Below, in pieces: positions 1-7,872 of a DNA stretch of 12,814 nt. The position numbers and the translations under genes were made by a program. A model generated the notes under the pieces. That model was given only the letters and a program-made list of their open reading frames with translations. It was not told the origin of the DNA and did no database searches. Each line of letters begins with the position of its first letter. Position 1 is the stretch's first letter. The stretch comes from Planctomycetaceae bacterium (GTDB taxonomy: Bacteria; Planctomycetota; Planctomycetia; Pirellulales; Pirellulaceae): NCBI GenBank assembly GCA_018658605.1, contig JABHUV010000248.1, forward strand, positions 1-12,814, in the 5' to 3' direction.

Positions 1-1
1 C

Positions 2-1276
2 AACGGTGCAGGTGTTGTGATTACACCTCAGGGTATCTTGCAGGTTAAACGTTTTGATAACCGTCTAACAATGCAACGAATCCTAGCAGCACGCCAGCAG
101 CTTGATCCCGTTGTTGCCCAAGTCAGCCCCATCCGTAAAATTTCGTTGAACCGATTGGAAGCAGAAATTGTGCGCCGAATGGAAGATGGCGAAGGAGTTT
201 CCGGTGACATGCGTTACTTGGCTGGATTAACTTCAATTGATTATGTTTTTTATTATCCAGAAACTGGTGATATTGTTATCGCTGGTCCTGCTGAAGGATA
301 TGCGGTTGACCCATCGGGACGTCCGGTCGGAATCCAATCAGGCAAAGCAATCATGGAATTGCAAGACTTGATTGTTGCCTTGCGCAGCTTTGGTCCCGCC
401 GGCGATCAAACTCGAACTATCGGTGTGTCTATTGATCCGACACAAGAAGGCCTAAAGCGAATGCAACAGTATTTGGTACAAGCTGGCCCTTCGTTAAATC
501 CGCGCAATACGCGACCATTTGTTGAAGGATTACGACGTAGTCTGGGGCAACAGGTTGTGACCATTGAAGGGATTTCACCCAAAACGCATTTTGCTCAAGT
601 TCTTGTTGAAGCTGATTATCGTATGAAGTTGATTGGTATTGGATTGGAAAAACCACCCATTAAGCTTAATAGTTATATTCAATCTGCTAGTCCAACATCT
701 GTGAATCGCAACGCCATGGCACGTTGGTATTTTGTGCCTGATTACCAATGTGTACGTGTTAGCGAAGATCAATTGGCAATGCAGTTAGTTGGTGAAGGTG
801 TTAAGTTGGTTGGTGCGGACGAATTAGTCCAAGCCGATGGAACGCGGGTTGGTAATGGTCTTGTTGATCGAGCTAGCAAAGCATTTCAACACTCCTTTAC
901 GACTAAATATCCTGCCCTTGCGAAGAAGGTTCCTGTTTACGCTCAAATGCGAAACCTTGTTGATATGTTGATTGCAGCGGCCTATATCCAGCAGCAAGAT
1001 TTTTACGGAAAAGCAAGTTGGGACCTCGGTATTATTGGCGACGAAAGTGTCTTGTCGGTTGAAGTTTATCCGGAACCAAAGCAAGTCGAAACTGCGGTGA
1101 ATGCCGTATGGAAAGGTTCATCATTGATGACTCCAATCGGGGGAGGTGTTGATATTCAGCCTCTGACTGCTCTGTCAACGAAGAATTTACTGCAAGACAG
1201 CGATGGTGCTGTGCAGAAAGTTCATGCTGATACTTTGCTGACGGACCTCGTTCCTGGCCAATGGTGGTGGGACTGA
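2..1276 (+). CDS. DUF1598 domain protein, 5'-truncated by window edge
   Basis: The reading frame is open from base 2 without a stop, so the true start lies outside the window; the GTG at 17 is only an internal codon. At least 424 residues are visible. Segments such as FYYPETGDIVIAGPAEGY (around 256-309) and RNAMARWYFVPDY (around 709-747) fit the planctomycete family DUF1598, whose biochemical role is unknown. The visible part is alpha/beta in character, with no membrane span and no recognisable catalytic motif. Any signal peptide would be in the missing N-terminus. The end is natural: a TGA stop follows a Trp-rich tail (QWWWD). The gene converges on the glycerate kinase gene and shares a hairpin terminator with it. 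The family call is from recognition of sequence pattern, not from a search. Confidence 0.7.
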   Translation, partial: NGAGVVITPQGILQVKRFDNRLTMQRILAARQQLDPVVAQVSPIRKISLNRLEAEIVRRMEDGEGVSGDMRYLAGLTSIDYVFYYPETGDIVIAGPAEGYAVDPSGRPVGIQSGKAIMELQDLIVALRSFGPAGDQTRTIGVSIDPTQEGLKRMQQYLVQAGPSLNPRNTRPFVEGLRRSLGQQVVTIEGISPKTHFAQVLVEADYRMKLIGIGLEKPPIKLNSYIQSASPTSVNRNAMARWYFVPDYQCVRVSEDQLAMQLVGEGVKLVGADELVQADGTRVGNGLVDRASKAFQHSFTTKYPALAKKVPVYAQMRNLVDMLIAAAYIQQQDFYGKASWDLGIIGDESVLSVEVYPEPKQVETAVNAVWKGSSLMTPIGGGVDIQPLTALSTKNLLQDSDGAVQKVHADTLLTDLVPGQWWWD

Positions 1277-1304
1277 TTCCAAGCTGAAATGTTTTCATTC
1301 AAAT

Positions 1305-1336
1305 AAAAAAGGTCCGTTTTCGAACAGGCCTTTTTT
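1305..1336. terminator. Bidirectional intrinsic terminator with UUCG loop
   Basis: The arms are AAAAAAGGTCCGTT (1305-1318) and AACAGGCCTTTTTT (1323-1336), closing on a TTCG tetraloop (1319-1322). Fourteen positions pair with one G-U wobble and one C/A mismatch. The A-run and T-run make a U-tract on either strand. It lies 28 bp past the stop of the + strand gene and 22 bp past the stop of the - strand gene, so it most likely terminates both. Confidence 0.88.
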
Positions 1337-1358
1337 AATGCTTGGTGGTAGATGAGAA

Positions 1359-2708
1359 CTACTCGCTCAAGACAATTCGTAGGTCACAGACATTAGTATG
1401 GGTAGGGCCAGTCTTGATAAGAGCTTGAAGTGTATCAAAAAAAGTATACGCATCGTTACGTTGCATTGTACTTTTTAGATCGAGTGAGGATGTTAGAAAT
1501 TGTTCAACAATATTGGAATTAATGAACGCTCCGGCTGCATCCGTAGGTCCGTCTTCGCCATCGGTGCCGGCAGACATGATGAACTGCCGTTGCATACATT
1601 GTTGCGGCACCGTGGTGTTGGTAAGTTTCCTTGCCAATGCGGCTAGTATGAGCTGTTGATTACGGCCACCGTGGCCTCGGATACTGGCGTCGGCAAGTTG
1701 GACAACGGGTTCGCCACCAGAAATATATGCACGTTTTCCACCCGCAGAGTTCATTTTGCTAGAGCACTCAGCAAGTTCAAATCCAATATGTTCAGCTAAC
1801 CCTTCTAATTTTATATTCGCTGTATGCGTTGTTTCATACCCCATGGTCGTCGCGGCTTGAGCCGCAGCGGCGACAGCAGTACGATTGTTGCCAATCACAT
1901 CAACCGAATAGGCGACCGGTAGCGGCGAAAGTGGCACGTGATTCTCGATGGCGGTGAGACAACGCTGTACCACGGGATCCTGGCCGTCGAGAAAATGGCG
2001 CAGCACGTTGATTGCTACGTCCATTGGTTCAGTGTCCATCACAGTTGGCCCAGAAGCAATAAGATCCAACGGATCTCCTAGAACATCGGAGATAATTAGG
2101 CTGGCGAAATGACGGCTATTGCATCGAGCAGCCAAACGGCCACCTTTGACGTCACTCAGTTTCTTGCGTACGGAATTTAGTTGTTGGATATTGGCGCCAT
2201 GGCTGCTTAATAGTTGTGTGATCTGTTGTTTGTCGTCGAGTGTAATTCCTGTGATGGGTGCTGGTAGCAATGCGGAGCCGCCACCGGATATTAAGCAAAT
2301 ACAGAGATCTTGAGGGCTTGCTGAGGTGATTAAATCAAGTATTTGTTGTGTGCCGTATAGGCCCTCGACGGTGGGCTCGTTGTATCGGGCTGGACGAGCT
2401 GGATGCGTGATAATTTGAGGTAATTCGGCCACGCAATCCTCAGGTACATTGACCCATCCAGTGATGCGTGACTGCAGCGGAGAATTCTCAAATGCTTGGA
2501 TAACTCCCCGCGCCATCGCAGCAGCTGCCTTACCCGCTCCGACAACTATTATCCTCTCCACGACGTTTAAGTCGACTGTAGTGGAACCTATATGGATTTG
2601 TTGCTTGTCAACGTGAATGGCTTGGCGCACCAAAGTAGCGCTGTCTACCGCTACTAGAGCTGCATCCCAGATTTGCAGAGCGTGATCATATAGAGGATCG
2701 GTATTCAT
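1359..2708 (-). CDS. Glycerate 2-kinase, MOFRL / DUF4147 family
   Basis: Cytoplasmic enzyme of the GckA/TtuD-type glycerate kinase family, which phosphorylates D-glycerate with ATP, usually to 2-phosphoglycerate, feeding lower glycolysis. At 449 residues it has the usual family length. The N-terminal DUF4147 domain covers about 5-250 and contains VGAGKAAAAMA (56-66, with the presumed catalytic Lys60), LISGGGSALL (139-148), LNSVRKKLSDVKGGRLA (177-193) and IISDVLGDPLDLIASGPT (205-222). The C-terminal MOFRL domain (about 325-445) contains GGEPVV (331-336), GHGGRNQQL (345-353), SAGTDGEDGPTDAAGA (379-394) and TGPTHTNV (433-440). All hallmark motifs look intact. The ATG start has a GAGG about 13 nt upstream, which is far for a ribosome binding site. 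It follows the 929-residue protein gene on the same strand after 136 bp of repeat-bearing DNA. The substrate could in principle be hydroxypyruvate, since the same family includes hydroxypyruvate reductase annotations. Confidence 0.93.
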   Translation of the reverse strand: MNTDPLYDHALQIWDAALVAVDSATLVRQAIHVDKQQIHIGSTTVDLNVVERIIVVGAGKAAAAMARGVIQAFENSPLQSRITGWVNVPEDCVAELPQIITHPARPARYNEPTVEGLYGTQQILDLITSASPQDLCICLISGGGSALLPAPITGITLDDKQQITQLLSSHGANIQQLNSVRKKLSDVKGGRLAARCNSRHFASLIISDVLGDPLDLIASGPTVMDTEPMDVAINVLRHFLDGQDPVVQRCLTAIENHVPLSPLPVAYSVDVIGNNRTAVAAAAQAATTMGYETTHTANIKLEGLAEHIGFELAECSSKMNSAGGKRAYISGGEPVVQLADASIRGHGGRNQQLILAALARKLTNTTVPQQCMQRQFIMSAGTDGEDGPTDAAGAFINSNIVEQFLTSSLDLKSTMQRNDAYTFFDTLQALIKTGPTHTNVCDLRIVLSE

Positions 2709-2751
2709 CGAAAGATGTATTCCTCGATTTCATTTCTGACTGGCAGTCGTG

Positions 2752-2817
2752 GCAGATGGTTTGCTAAAGATTGAATACCTATTCACGGCGGGGAACTGTT
2801 GCAGACGGGTTTGCTAA
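2752..2817. promoter_or_regulatory. Candidate operator: direct repeats flanking a palindrome
   Basis: Two near-identical direct repeats, GCAGATGGTTTGCTAA (2752-2767) and GCAGACGGGTTTGCTAA (2801-2817), differ by one substitution and one inserted base. Between them lies a palindrome, TGAATA-CC-TATTCA (2772-2785). The block is 44-109 bp upstream of the glycerate kinase start. The arrangement suggests regulator binding sites for that gene. No bound protein can be named, and no convincing -35/-10 pair was identified here. Confidence 0.4.
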
Positions 2818-2844
2818 GCTTGCTTAAGGTTTCTTTAGAGTAGT

Positions 2845-5634
2845 CTAGGGTGTGGCCGTGGTTTGTAATAAAGTGTTTTGGGGATTATGTGGTGGCTTGC
2901 GTTTAGAGATTTGTTTTTGAATACTAATATTGTCAATATTCACGGCACCTAATCCCATCAGCGCAAATGAAACAGTAGCTTCTCCATCGCTGTCCGCTAC
3001 GCGGTACAAAGTAAAGGATTGCCAGCCGGCGGTATGATGAAACCGATCGGCTAGGACTGTACCCGTAATGGAATCATAAATGACAAGGCCATCCCCTTGG
3101 TGCTTCAATGGTGCTGGTATATTTACCCACCCATGAATTCGTAATACGTCGCCAGCTTGTACGGTGACGCTGGGGCTGCTAATCCAAACAGGTGCAGATA
3201 ACAGTGAGCTAGCGGTGAGATTAGGGTCTTGCCACGCTTGGATTCGTAGGCATCGATTGCCTTCGCGAGGATTGTGAGAAGTGATTTCAACCAGTGATTT
3301 GACAGAATGATTGGGGTCGCGGTGATGTTGCCATCCTTCCCGCCGCATTTGTGTTAAGTCTTCCATGCTACTTCCCAGAAGTAGATTGGGTGACCATGTT
3401 GATTGTTGTAACCCTAATGTTGTCCGTGCGGATTCTACAAATGTACTGGTGTGCAGGCTCAACGGGTTGGAGACGAGATTATGATCATATTGATTGAGAG
3501 CTTGCCATACCTGAAAGCGAATTGTTCGCAGGCTATTTTCCGCTGCAGTCAAATACTGATAGGCAACATCCCATTGATTTGTGGCGACGACATTTCGGGA
3601 ACTGCGATGGGAAGCAGCCGCTTGGTTGAATGTGTCGGTAAGTGCTGTTGCGGTAATTGAGTCAAATGTACGTAAGTCCTGCATTCGCGATAGTTCCAAC
3701 TGTAGAATGTCATAACTTAATTGCAATATCCGCTGCCGATTTGTATAGATTCGTCGTTGGATATAATCCCTAACAAGTGGGTCTGCGGTCATGACGACAA
3801 GTGAATATGGAGCGGTAGGAGTCAGGGCAATGCGATTATTGGATCCTCGATTAGTACGAATGCGATGTATGGCTGAATAGTTAACATGGTAGGGTAAGTA
3901 TGTTAAGGGAACACCCGGCACATCAAAACTGATGAGCTCATTATCGTTTGGTCGCGTGACGATTTGTTCGTGGTTATCACGATTAAATAGCCAGACCAAT
4001 CGAGTTCGCCCTGTTTTGGTCATGTAGACCGAATGGTGTTCCAAAGGAGAGTTAATGACGCCTGTGGATGTACCACCGGATACCCATGGTTCAATTAGTT
4101 GTAATTCACGATTTAGACGCTCTAGTACTCGGGTCCGTAATATCGTTTCCTTGTCGGTTCGATCTAGTCGTGAGAACGACTGAAAATGAATACCACGGGC
4201 GCCCATAGCCAACGAACGGTGCGTGACCATAGCCAGTTGGTCGTAATTGATTGTGGTTTGGCCTTGAAATGAAGTCGGCGGAGAAGGTTGCCTTGAAGAC
4301 TGAGATTGAATCATGGAATATTGTTGTTGCAATAGAACCGGTGAAATTTGTGTAGCAATCGAAATCCAATAGGGCGTGCCACGTCTCAATTCATTCATGG
4401 CTTGGGTGATTTGGTTTGATGACTGCGCAAGCGTAAGGCTACTATGAAGTGGTTGCCAATTCAGGATGACGAGGTCGGTATAACGACTGACTTGTTTGAA
4501 TTGATGAGCAGCTGTGACAACGGTCGGTCGGGTGAGTTCCGCAGGTAACGTTTCAATTGATTCACTGGCGGCTTGTAGTGTTTCAAGCGTCGATTCGCGT
4601 TGATTCTGTCCGAGATTCCAATTGAGTATTGATGCGGTGCTGGCGGTTGGGCTCAATTCCGCATTGAGGTTAGGAGGTACAATTAATTTTAAATTAAGTC
4701 GATCGGCATCTTCGAGTTGCTGGTGGGTTGGGAAATGTTTGAGGGCGACTGTGTTAAATCCCAATTGATGTAAGTATGCCAATGATTCGCCATTATGCTC
4801 GATAATGCGAGGCATAAATGGGATCCCATTTACGAGTAATACCGAATCTTTGATTTCGACTCGATTGGCGTGGGATGGTGTGTTGGATGCTTGATTCGTT
4901 TGAGGACTTTGGAACTCCTCTAATGCAGTTGTTTGGTAAACGGGATTAGTGGGCCCAACGTAGGGTGTTTGCATGTGGAAAGAATCGATCCACAAATCCA
5001 GCGAACCTTGCGTACTGTATGCGTTTAGTATGACCGCTTTGATATATGCTTGCCGACCGTCAACTTGCGGACCGAATTGTGATCGTAAACTGGGTAATTG
5101 GTTTTGCAATCGAGTGCGGATGCGTGTGAGGGTGAGTTTTTGCCAACGTAGCGGAGTCGAATAGCTGTCACCGCGGATCAGAACCTCAAGTGGTTGCCCA
5201 GTTTGGGGATCGATTGATCTCGGTAGAACGACTTTAGCAATCAGTTGGATGGGACTACGACTTGCTCGAACCCAAAGAGACGGGTTTATTTCGTCGATAA
5301 GCTTCACACGCGGCGTAACGTAACGATAGTGAATGAATGTTGCTAGTCCACTTACTAGTTGGATATGTTCGCTTTGCGATCCATGATGATACACACGGGT
5401 GTCGTGACCGTGTGATGTGCTGACGACGCGGCCATCGGTTTTGAGCAATGACCATTTGGTTTGAGATGTTTCAAACGAGTCGGAATACTGGGCGATTACT
5501 GGACTACACAGACCACAGATTAACAGTGCGCAGAATAGCCATAAGCGAACACCATGAGCATCGTGGTCATGATACTTACGTTGGGCGTGTTGGTCTTGAT
5601 ATCGTGAAATTTGCACGACCTCGGCGCTATCCAT
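2845..5634 (-). CDS. Large exported protein, TIM-barrel-like core with C-terminal jelly roll
   Basis: I do not recognise a named family. The 929-residue product starts with an unusually long, His/Asp-rich N-region (1-29), then a hydrophobic stretch (31-48, LWLFCALLICGLCSPVIA) ending in a likely signal peptidase site near AQ-YS, so it is probably exported. Residues about 53-222 look like a beta-sandwich. From about 260 the text resembles glycosidase-type TIM barrels: VLLVNGIPFMPR (265-276), LGFNTVALK (291-299), TDLVILNWQPL (386-396), TPYWISIATQ (420-429), MGARGIHFQSF (477-487). I could not place the paired catalytic glutamates expected of such enzymes, so activity is uncertain. A beta domain (about 525-615) and a helical part (about 620-715) follow. 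Residues about 750-907 form a carbohydrate-binding-like jelly roll (AGDVLRIHGWVNIP at 827-840; VNIDNISIQ at 898-906). A role in binding or processing extracellular polysaccharide is inference. Confidence 0.75.
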   Translation of the reverse strand: MDSAEVVQISRYQDQHAQRKYHDHDAHGVRLWLFCALLICGLCSPVIAQYSDSFETSQTKWSLLKTDGRVVSTSHGHDTRVYHHGSQSEHIQLVSGLATFIHYRYVTPRVKLIDEINPSLWVRASRSPIQLIAKVVLPRSIDPQTGQPLEVLIRGDSYSTPLRWQKLTLTRIRTRLQNQLPSLRSQFGPQVDGRQAYIKAVILNAYSTQGSLDLWIDSFHMQTPYVGPTNPVYQTTALEEFQSPQTNQASNTPSHANRVEIKDSVLLVNGIPFMPRIIEHNGESLAYLHQLGFNTVALKHFPTHQQLEDADRLNLKLIVPPNLNAELSPTASTASILNWNLGQNQRESTLETLQAASESIETLPAELTRPTVVTAAHQFKQVSRYTDLVILNWQPLHSSLTLAQSSNQITQAMNELRRGTPYWISIATQISPVLLQQQYSMIQSQSSRQPSPPTSFQGQTTINYDQLAMVTHRSLAMGARGIHFQSFSRLDRTDKETILRTRVLERLNRELQLIEPWVSGGTSTGVINSPLEHHSVYMTKTGRTRLVWLFNRDNHEQIVTRPNDNELISFDVPGVPLTYLPYHVNYSAIHRIRTNRGSNNRIALTPTAPYSLVVMTADPLVRDYIQRRIYTNRQRILQLSYDILQLELSRMQDLRTFDSITATALTDTFNQAAASHRSSRNVVATNQWDVAYQYLTAAENSLRTIRFQVWQALNQYDHNLVSNPLSLHTSTFVESARTTLGLQQSTWSPNLLLGSSMEDLTQMRREGWQHHRDPNHSVKSLVEITSHNPREGNRCLRIQAWQDPNLTASSLLSAPVWISSPSVTVQAGDVLRIHGWVNIPAPLKHQGDGLVIYDSITGTVLADRFHHTAGWQSFTLYRVADSDGEATVSFALMGLGAVNIDNISIQKQISKRKPPHNPQNTLLQTTATP

Positions 5635-5931
5635 AGCTGTTTTCTTATTAATATCACGTAATTGTCGAAAACTATCGGTTTTTACAATAGTTTTAATCGC
5701 ATCCTTGCGATTTACGTATCACGGATTTTATGATTGATTTAATTTTTCATCTAGCCCAAAACAGACAACGAGCAGCTTAACTAGAAGATTAAGCATATAA
5801 GTTGTTTGGTTGATGGATAGGTCTATATTTAGTGTGAGTCAAGGTGCATATCCTCATCTTTTGAAGTGTGTGGCTGAATAGGCAGTTTATTGACGTGGTT
5901 TGAGATGAAATTACAGAGAGAGTATGAATAA
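5635..5931. other. Divergent AT-rich intergenic region
   Basis: This spacer lies between the - strand exported-protein gene and the + strand small coiled-coil gene, so it should carry promoters for both directions. I found no full consensus -35/-10 pair on either strand. The best + strand candidate is TTGTTT followed 16 bp later by TATATT near 5801-5828, which is weak. The part near the - strand gene carries stacked inverted repeats, listed separately. No convincing gene is seen; an open frame on the - strand at 5789-5986 has no family resemblance and overlaps the start of the coiled-coil gene. Confidence 0.6.
5652..5723. repeat. Stacked inverted repeats flanked by TATCACG direct repeats
   Basis: Inverted repeat 1 is AAAACTAT (5668-5675) with ATAGTTTT (5687-5694), an exact 8-bp match with an 11-nt spacer. 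Inverted repeat 2 starts on the next base: AATCGC (5695-5700) with GCGATT (5707-5712), an exact 6-bp match with a 6-nt spacer. The heptamer TATCACG occurs on each side, at 5652-5658 and 5717-5723. The block sits 18-89 bp upstream of the start of the 929-residue protein gene, in the position of an operator or leader structure. Function is inference. Confidence 0.45.
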
Positions 5932-5937
5932 TTGGCA

Positions 5938-6210
5938 ATGCGAGAGATTCCTGATTTTGATTTATTGTTGAAGCTCGAAAGCCCAAATGCCTTAATTGAG
6001 CGGTTGGACGAGATATCTAACGACGTACCAATTGAATTTGCGGATCGGTTATCAGCGGTTGTGACTGCATTGAAGATTCAGGCTGAGGGGCGTAAATGGA
6101 TTATTACCGAGTTACGTGAAACGTTAGATCAATTACGAGTTGATTTGCAGTACGTATTGCTAGATTTAGAGGCAACCCGCCGCGAAAGAGATGATTTAGC
6201 ACGGCAATAG
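5938..6210 (+). CDS. Small coiled-coil hypothetical protein
   Basis: No known family recognised. From the ATG at 5938 the product has 90 residues: an N-terminal acidic/hydrophobic helix-rich part (PDFDLLLKLESPNALIERL) and a C-terminal stretch from about residue 50 to the end (ITELRETLDQLRVDLQYVLL and on) with heptad-like leucines and many charged residues, typical of a coiled coil. There is no signal peptide or membrane span, so it should be cytoplasmic. A TTG at 5932, immediately after an in-frame TAA, is an alternative start and sits 10 nt after a GAGAG purine run (5916-5921 region), which is better ribosome spacing than for the ATG. It lies 157 bp upstream of the kinase gene on the same strand, so it could act with the kinase, but nothing in the sequence proves this. 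Coding is supported by a clean frame and a sensible composition. Confidence 0.62.
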   Translation: MREIPDFDLLLKLESPNALIERLDEISNDVPIEFADRLSAVVTALKIQAEGRKWIITELRETLDQLRVDLQYVLLDLEATRRERDDLARQ

Positions 6211-6338
6211 TTTCACTGTACATTTGTTACCCATCAACAATCTGCCCGTTTGATATTAGTTTCAAGTTTTATTTTCGAACGTGACTTTTCCAGTCGCATG
6301 ACTGATAATAGGGTAAAGGTGAATTAGGGTTGCCTTAG

Positions 6339-6344
6339 TATAAT
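6339..6344 (+). promoter_or_regulatory. Candidate -10 element of kinase gene
   Basis: An exact TATAAT lies 23 nt upstream of the kinase ATG, which would put the transcription start near 6351 and give a leader of about 17 nt. There is no recognisable -35 box at the expected distance, so this may be chance or an activator-dependent promoter. Confidence 0.35.
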
Positions 6345-6367
6345 CATGGTTCTCTAGAGATTTCTTA

Positions 6368-7861
6368 ATGTCGGATATAAGCCCTCAAAAACTTGTACGC
6401 CGCTGCACCGAAGCAGGAGTTGTGGAAATACCTCAACTTGACTCAGCTCTCAATGAGGCTGGAGGTGCAGACACCGAATTGATTAATTTGACGAGTGTCT
6501 TACTGCGGAAAGAGCTGATTACCAATTGGCAGCTAGAACGATTACTGACCAATAAACGAGACGGTTACTTTTACGGCAAATACAAGATTCTTTATCTGGT
6601 GGGAGCAGGGACATTCGCTAGAGTATACCGAGCTGTAAATACCGAGAATAATCGAGTCTGTGCGGTCAAGGTTTTGCGTATGCGTTATAGCGACGACCTA
6701 GGCGCAACTGAGCAGTTTATGCGTGAAGCTCGGATGGTGATACCGCTAAAACACCCAAACATTGTTCGAGTTAACGATGTCGATTCGTGGCGTGGTCGAT
6801 ATTATATGGTGATGGATTTTATCGAAGGCCAAAATCTGCGAGATTTCCTGAAGCTACGCAAGCATATGGAACTCAATGAGGCCATTCGGGTGACTAATGA
6901 TATCTGCCAAGGGTTAAGTTATGCATTGCAAAACGGTATGACCCATCGCGATATGAAGCTATCAAATGTATTGATTTCCAGCAAAGGGAGCGCAAAGTTG
7001 GCCGACTTTGGGTTGGCGTCGATGATTGACCCGAAAGATGATAAAGAATTCGTGAACGCTCCTAACCCCCGCTCAATTGACTACGCAGGATTGGAGCGAG
7101 CTACTAATGTGCCACGCAATGATGTTCGCAGTGATATTTTCTTTGTTGGTTGCATGTTGTACCACATGTTGTCTGGGCGGCCTCCGCTAGCAGAAACACG
7201 AGATCGTATGCAACGGCTGCAGATCGGTCGATATCGTGATATTCCACCGGTGGGAAAATTTGTGAAAGGGTTACCGCTTGTGATGATTAACATCATCAAT
7301 AAATCCATAGCATTTAACCCAAGCATGAGATATCCAAATTACGATCCATTTATTGCCGATCTCGCTACCGTTCAAGGCGCGGATACTGTTTTGTTACAGC
7401 GATCTGGAAAGACAATCGAAGACAATGAATCACCAGATAAAAATGTAAGGGGTGGTGTGATTCAGCAAGAGGGCGAAAACATGACAATCTTGGTTGTCGA
7501 TTCACGGCAAACCATGCAAGACTTATTACGAGCACAGTTGAGCAAGCGTGGATACAGAGTTCTATTCGTGTCCAATGCTGAACGGGCGATCCAGCGTTTG
7601 AAGGATTCTCCGGGTGAATTTGATTGCGCCGTATTTTGTACGGGCGAATTGGGTGAATCGGCGTTAAACGTGTTTAATCAGCTCGCCGATGACCATGTAA
7701 CCAGCGAATTACCAGCGTTGATTATTGTTGAAAAAAATCAAGCAAGTTTTGCTAGTCAGGCTCGGCTAAGTGACTTGCATTCGTTATTGCTTCAGCCAGT
7801 TAAGGTGCGGGAATTGCGCGCGGCATTGGTGAAAGTGATTGGTCGGCGGAACCAGCAATAA
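6368..7861 (+). CDS. Ser/Thr protein kinase fused to a degenerate receiver domain
   Basis: The 497-residue protein has no signal peptide or membrane span, so it is a cytoplasmic Hanks-type kinase. Residues 1-70 form a helical module (ITNWQLERLL at 51-60, then GKYK) of a kind seen ahead of planctomycete kinases. The kinase domain (about 72-335) shows the Gly-loop GAGTFARVY (79-87), Lys101 in AVK, helix-C Glu120, HRDMKLSN (193-200, catalytic Asp195, Asn200), DFG (213-215), helix-F Asp256 and a late Arg321, so catalysis should be possible. The activation-loop end reads RSIDYAGLE (235-242 region) where most kinases have GTPxYMAPE. After a linker, residues 372-492 resemble a response-regulator receiver (ILVVDS at 374-379), but the phosphoacceptor site is Cys424, the second acidic residue is Ser379, the beta-4 Ser/Thr position is Glu455 and the conserved Lys is Gln476. 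It is therefore likely a non-phosphorylated pseudo-receiver for protein contacts. A weak purine run (6355-6360) precedes the ATG by 7 nt. Confidence 0.9.
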   Translation: MSDISPQKLVRRCTEAGVVEIPQLDSALNEAGGADTELINLTSVLLRKELITNWQLERLLTNKRDGYFYGKYKILYLVGAGTFARVYRAVNTENNRVCAVKVLRMRYSDDLGATEQFMREARMVIPLKHPNIVRVNDVDSWRGRYYMVMDFIEGQNLRDFLKLRKHMELNEAIRVTNDICQGLSYALQNGMTHRDMKLSNVLISSKGSAKLADFGLASMIDPKDDKEFVNAPNPRSIDYAGLERATNVPRNDVRSDIFFVGCMLYHMLSGRPPLAETRDRMQRLQIGRYRDIPPVGKFVKGLPLVMINIINKSIAFNPSMRYPNYDPFIADLATVQGADTVLLQRSGKTIEDNESPDKNVRGGVIQQEGENMTILVVDSRQTMQDLLRAQLSKRGYRVLFVSNAERAIQRLKDSPGEFDCAVFCTGELGESALNVFNQLADDHVTSELPALIIVEKNQASFASQARLSDLHSLLLQPVKVRELRAALVKVIGRRNQQ

Positions 7862-7872
7862 TACATGAAGGG

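Noticed and set aside
5789..5986. 65-codon open frame on the - strand in the divergent spacer
   Set aside because: It overlaps the start of the coiled-coil gene, has no recognisable motif, and its composition is that of AT-rich spacer.
6291..6304. CAGTC-GCAT-GACTG hairpin between the coiled-coil and kinase genes as a terminator
   Set aside because: The stem is only 5 bp and no U-run follows on the + strand.
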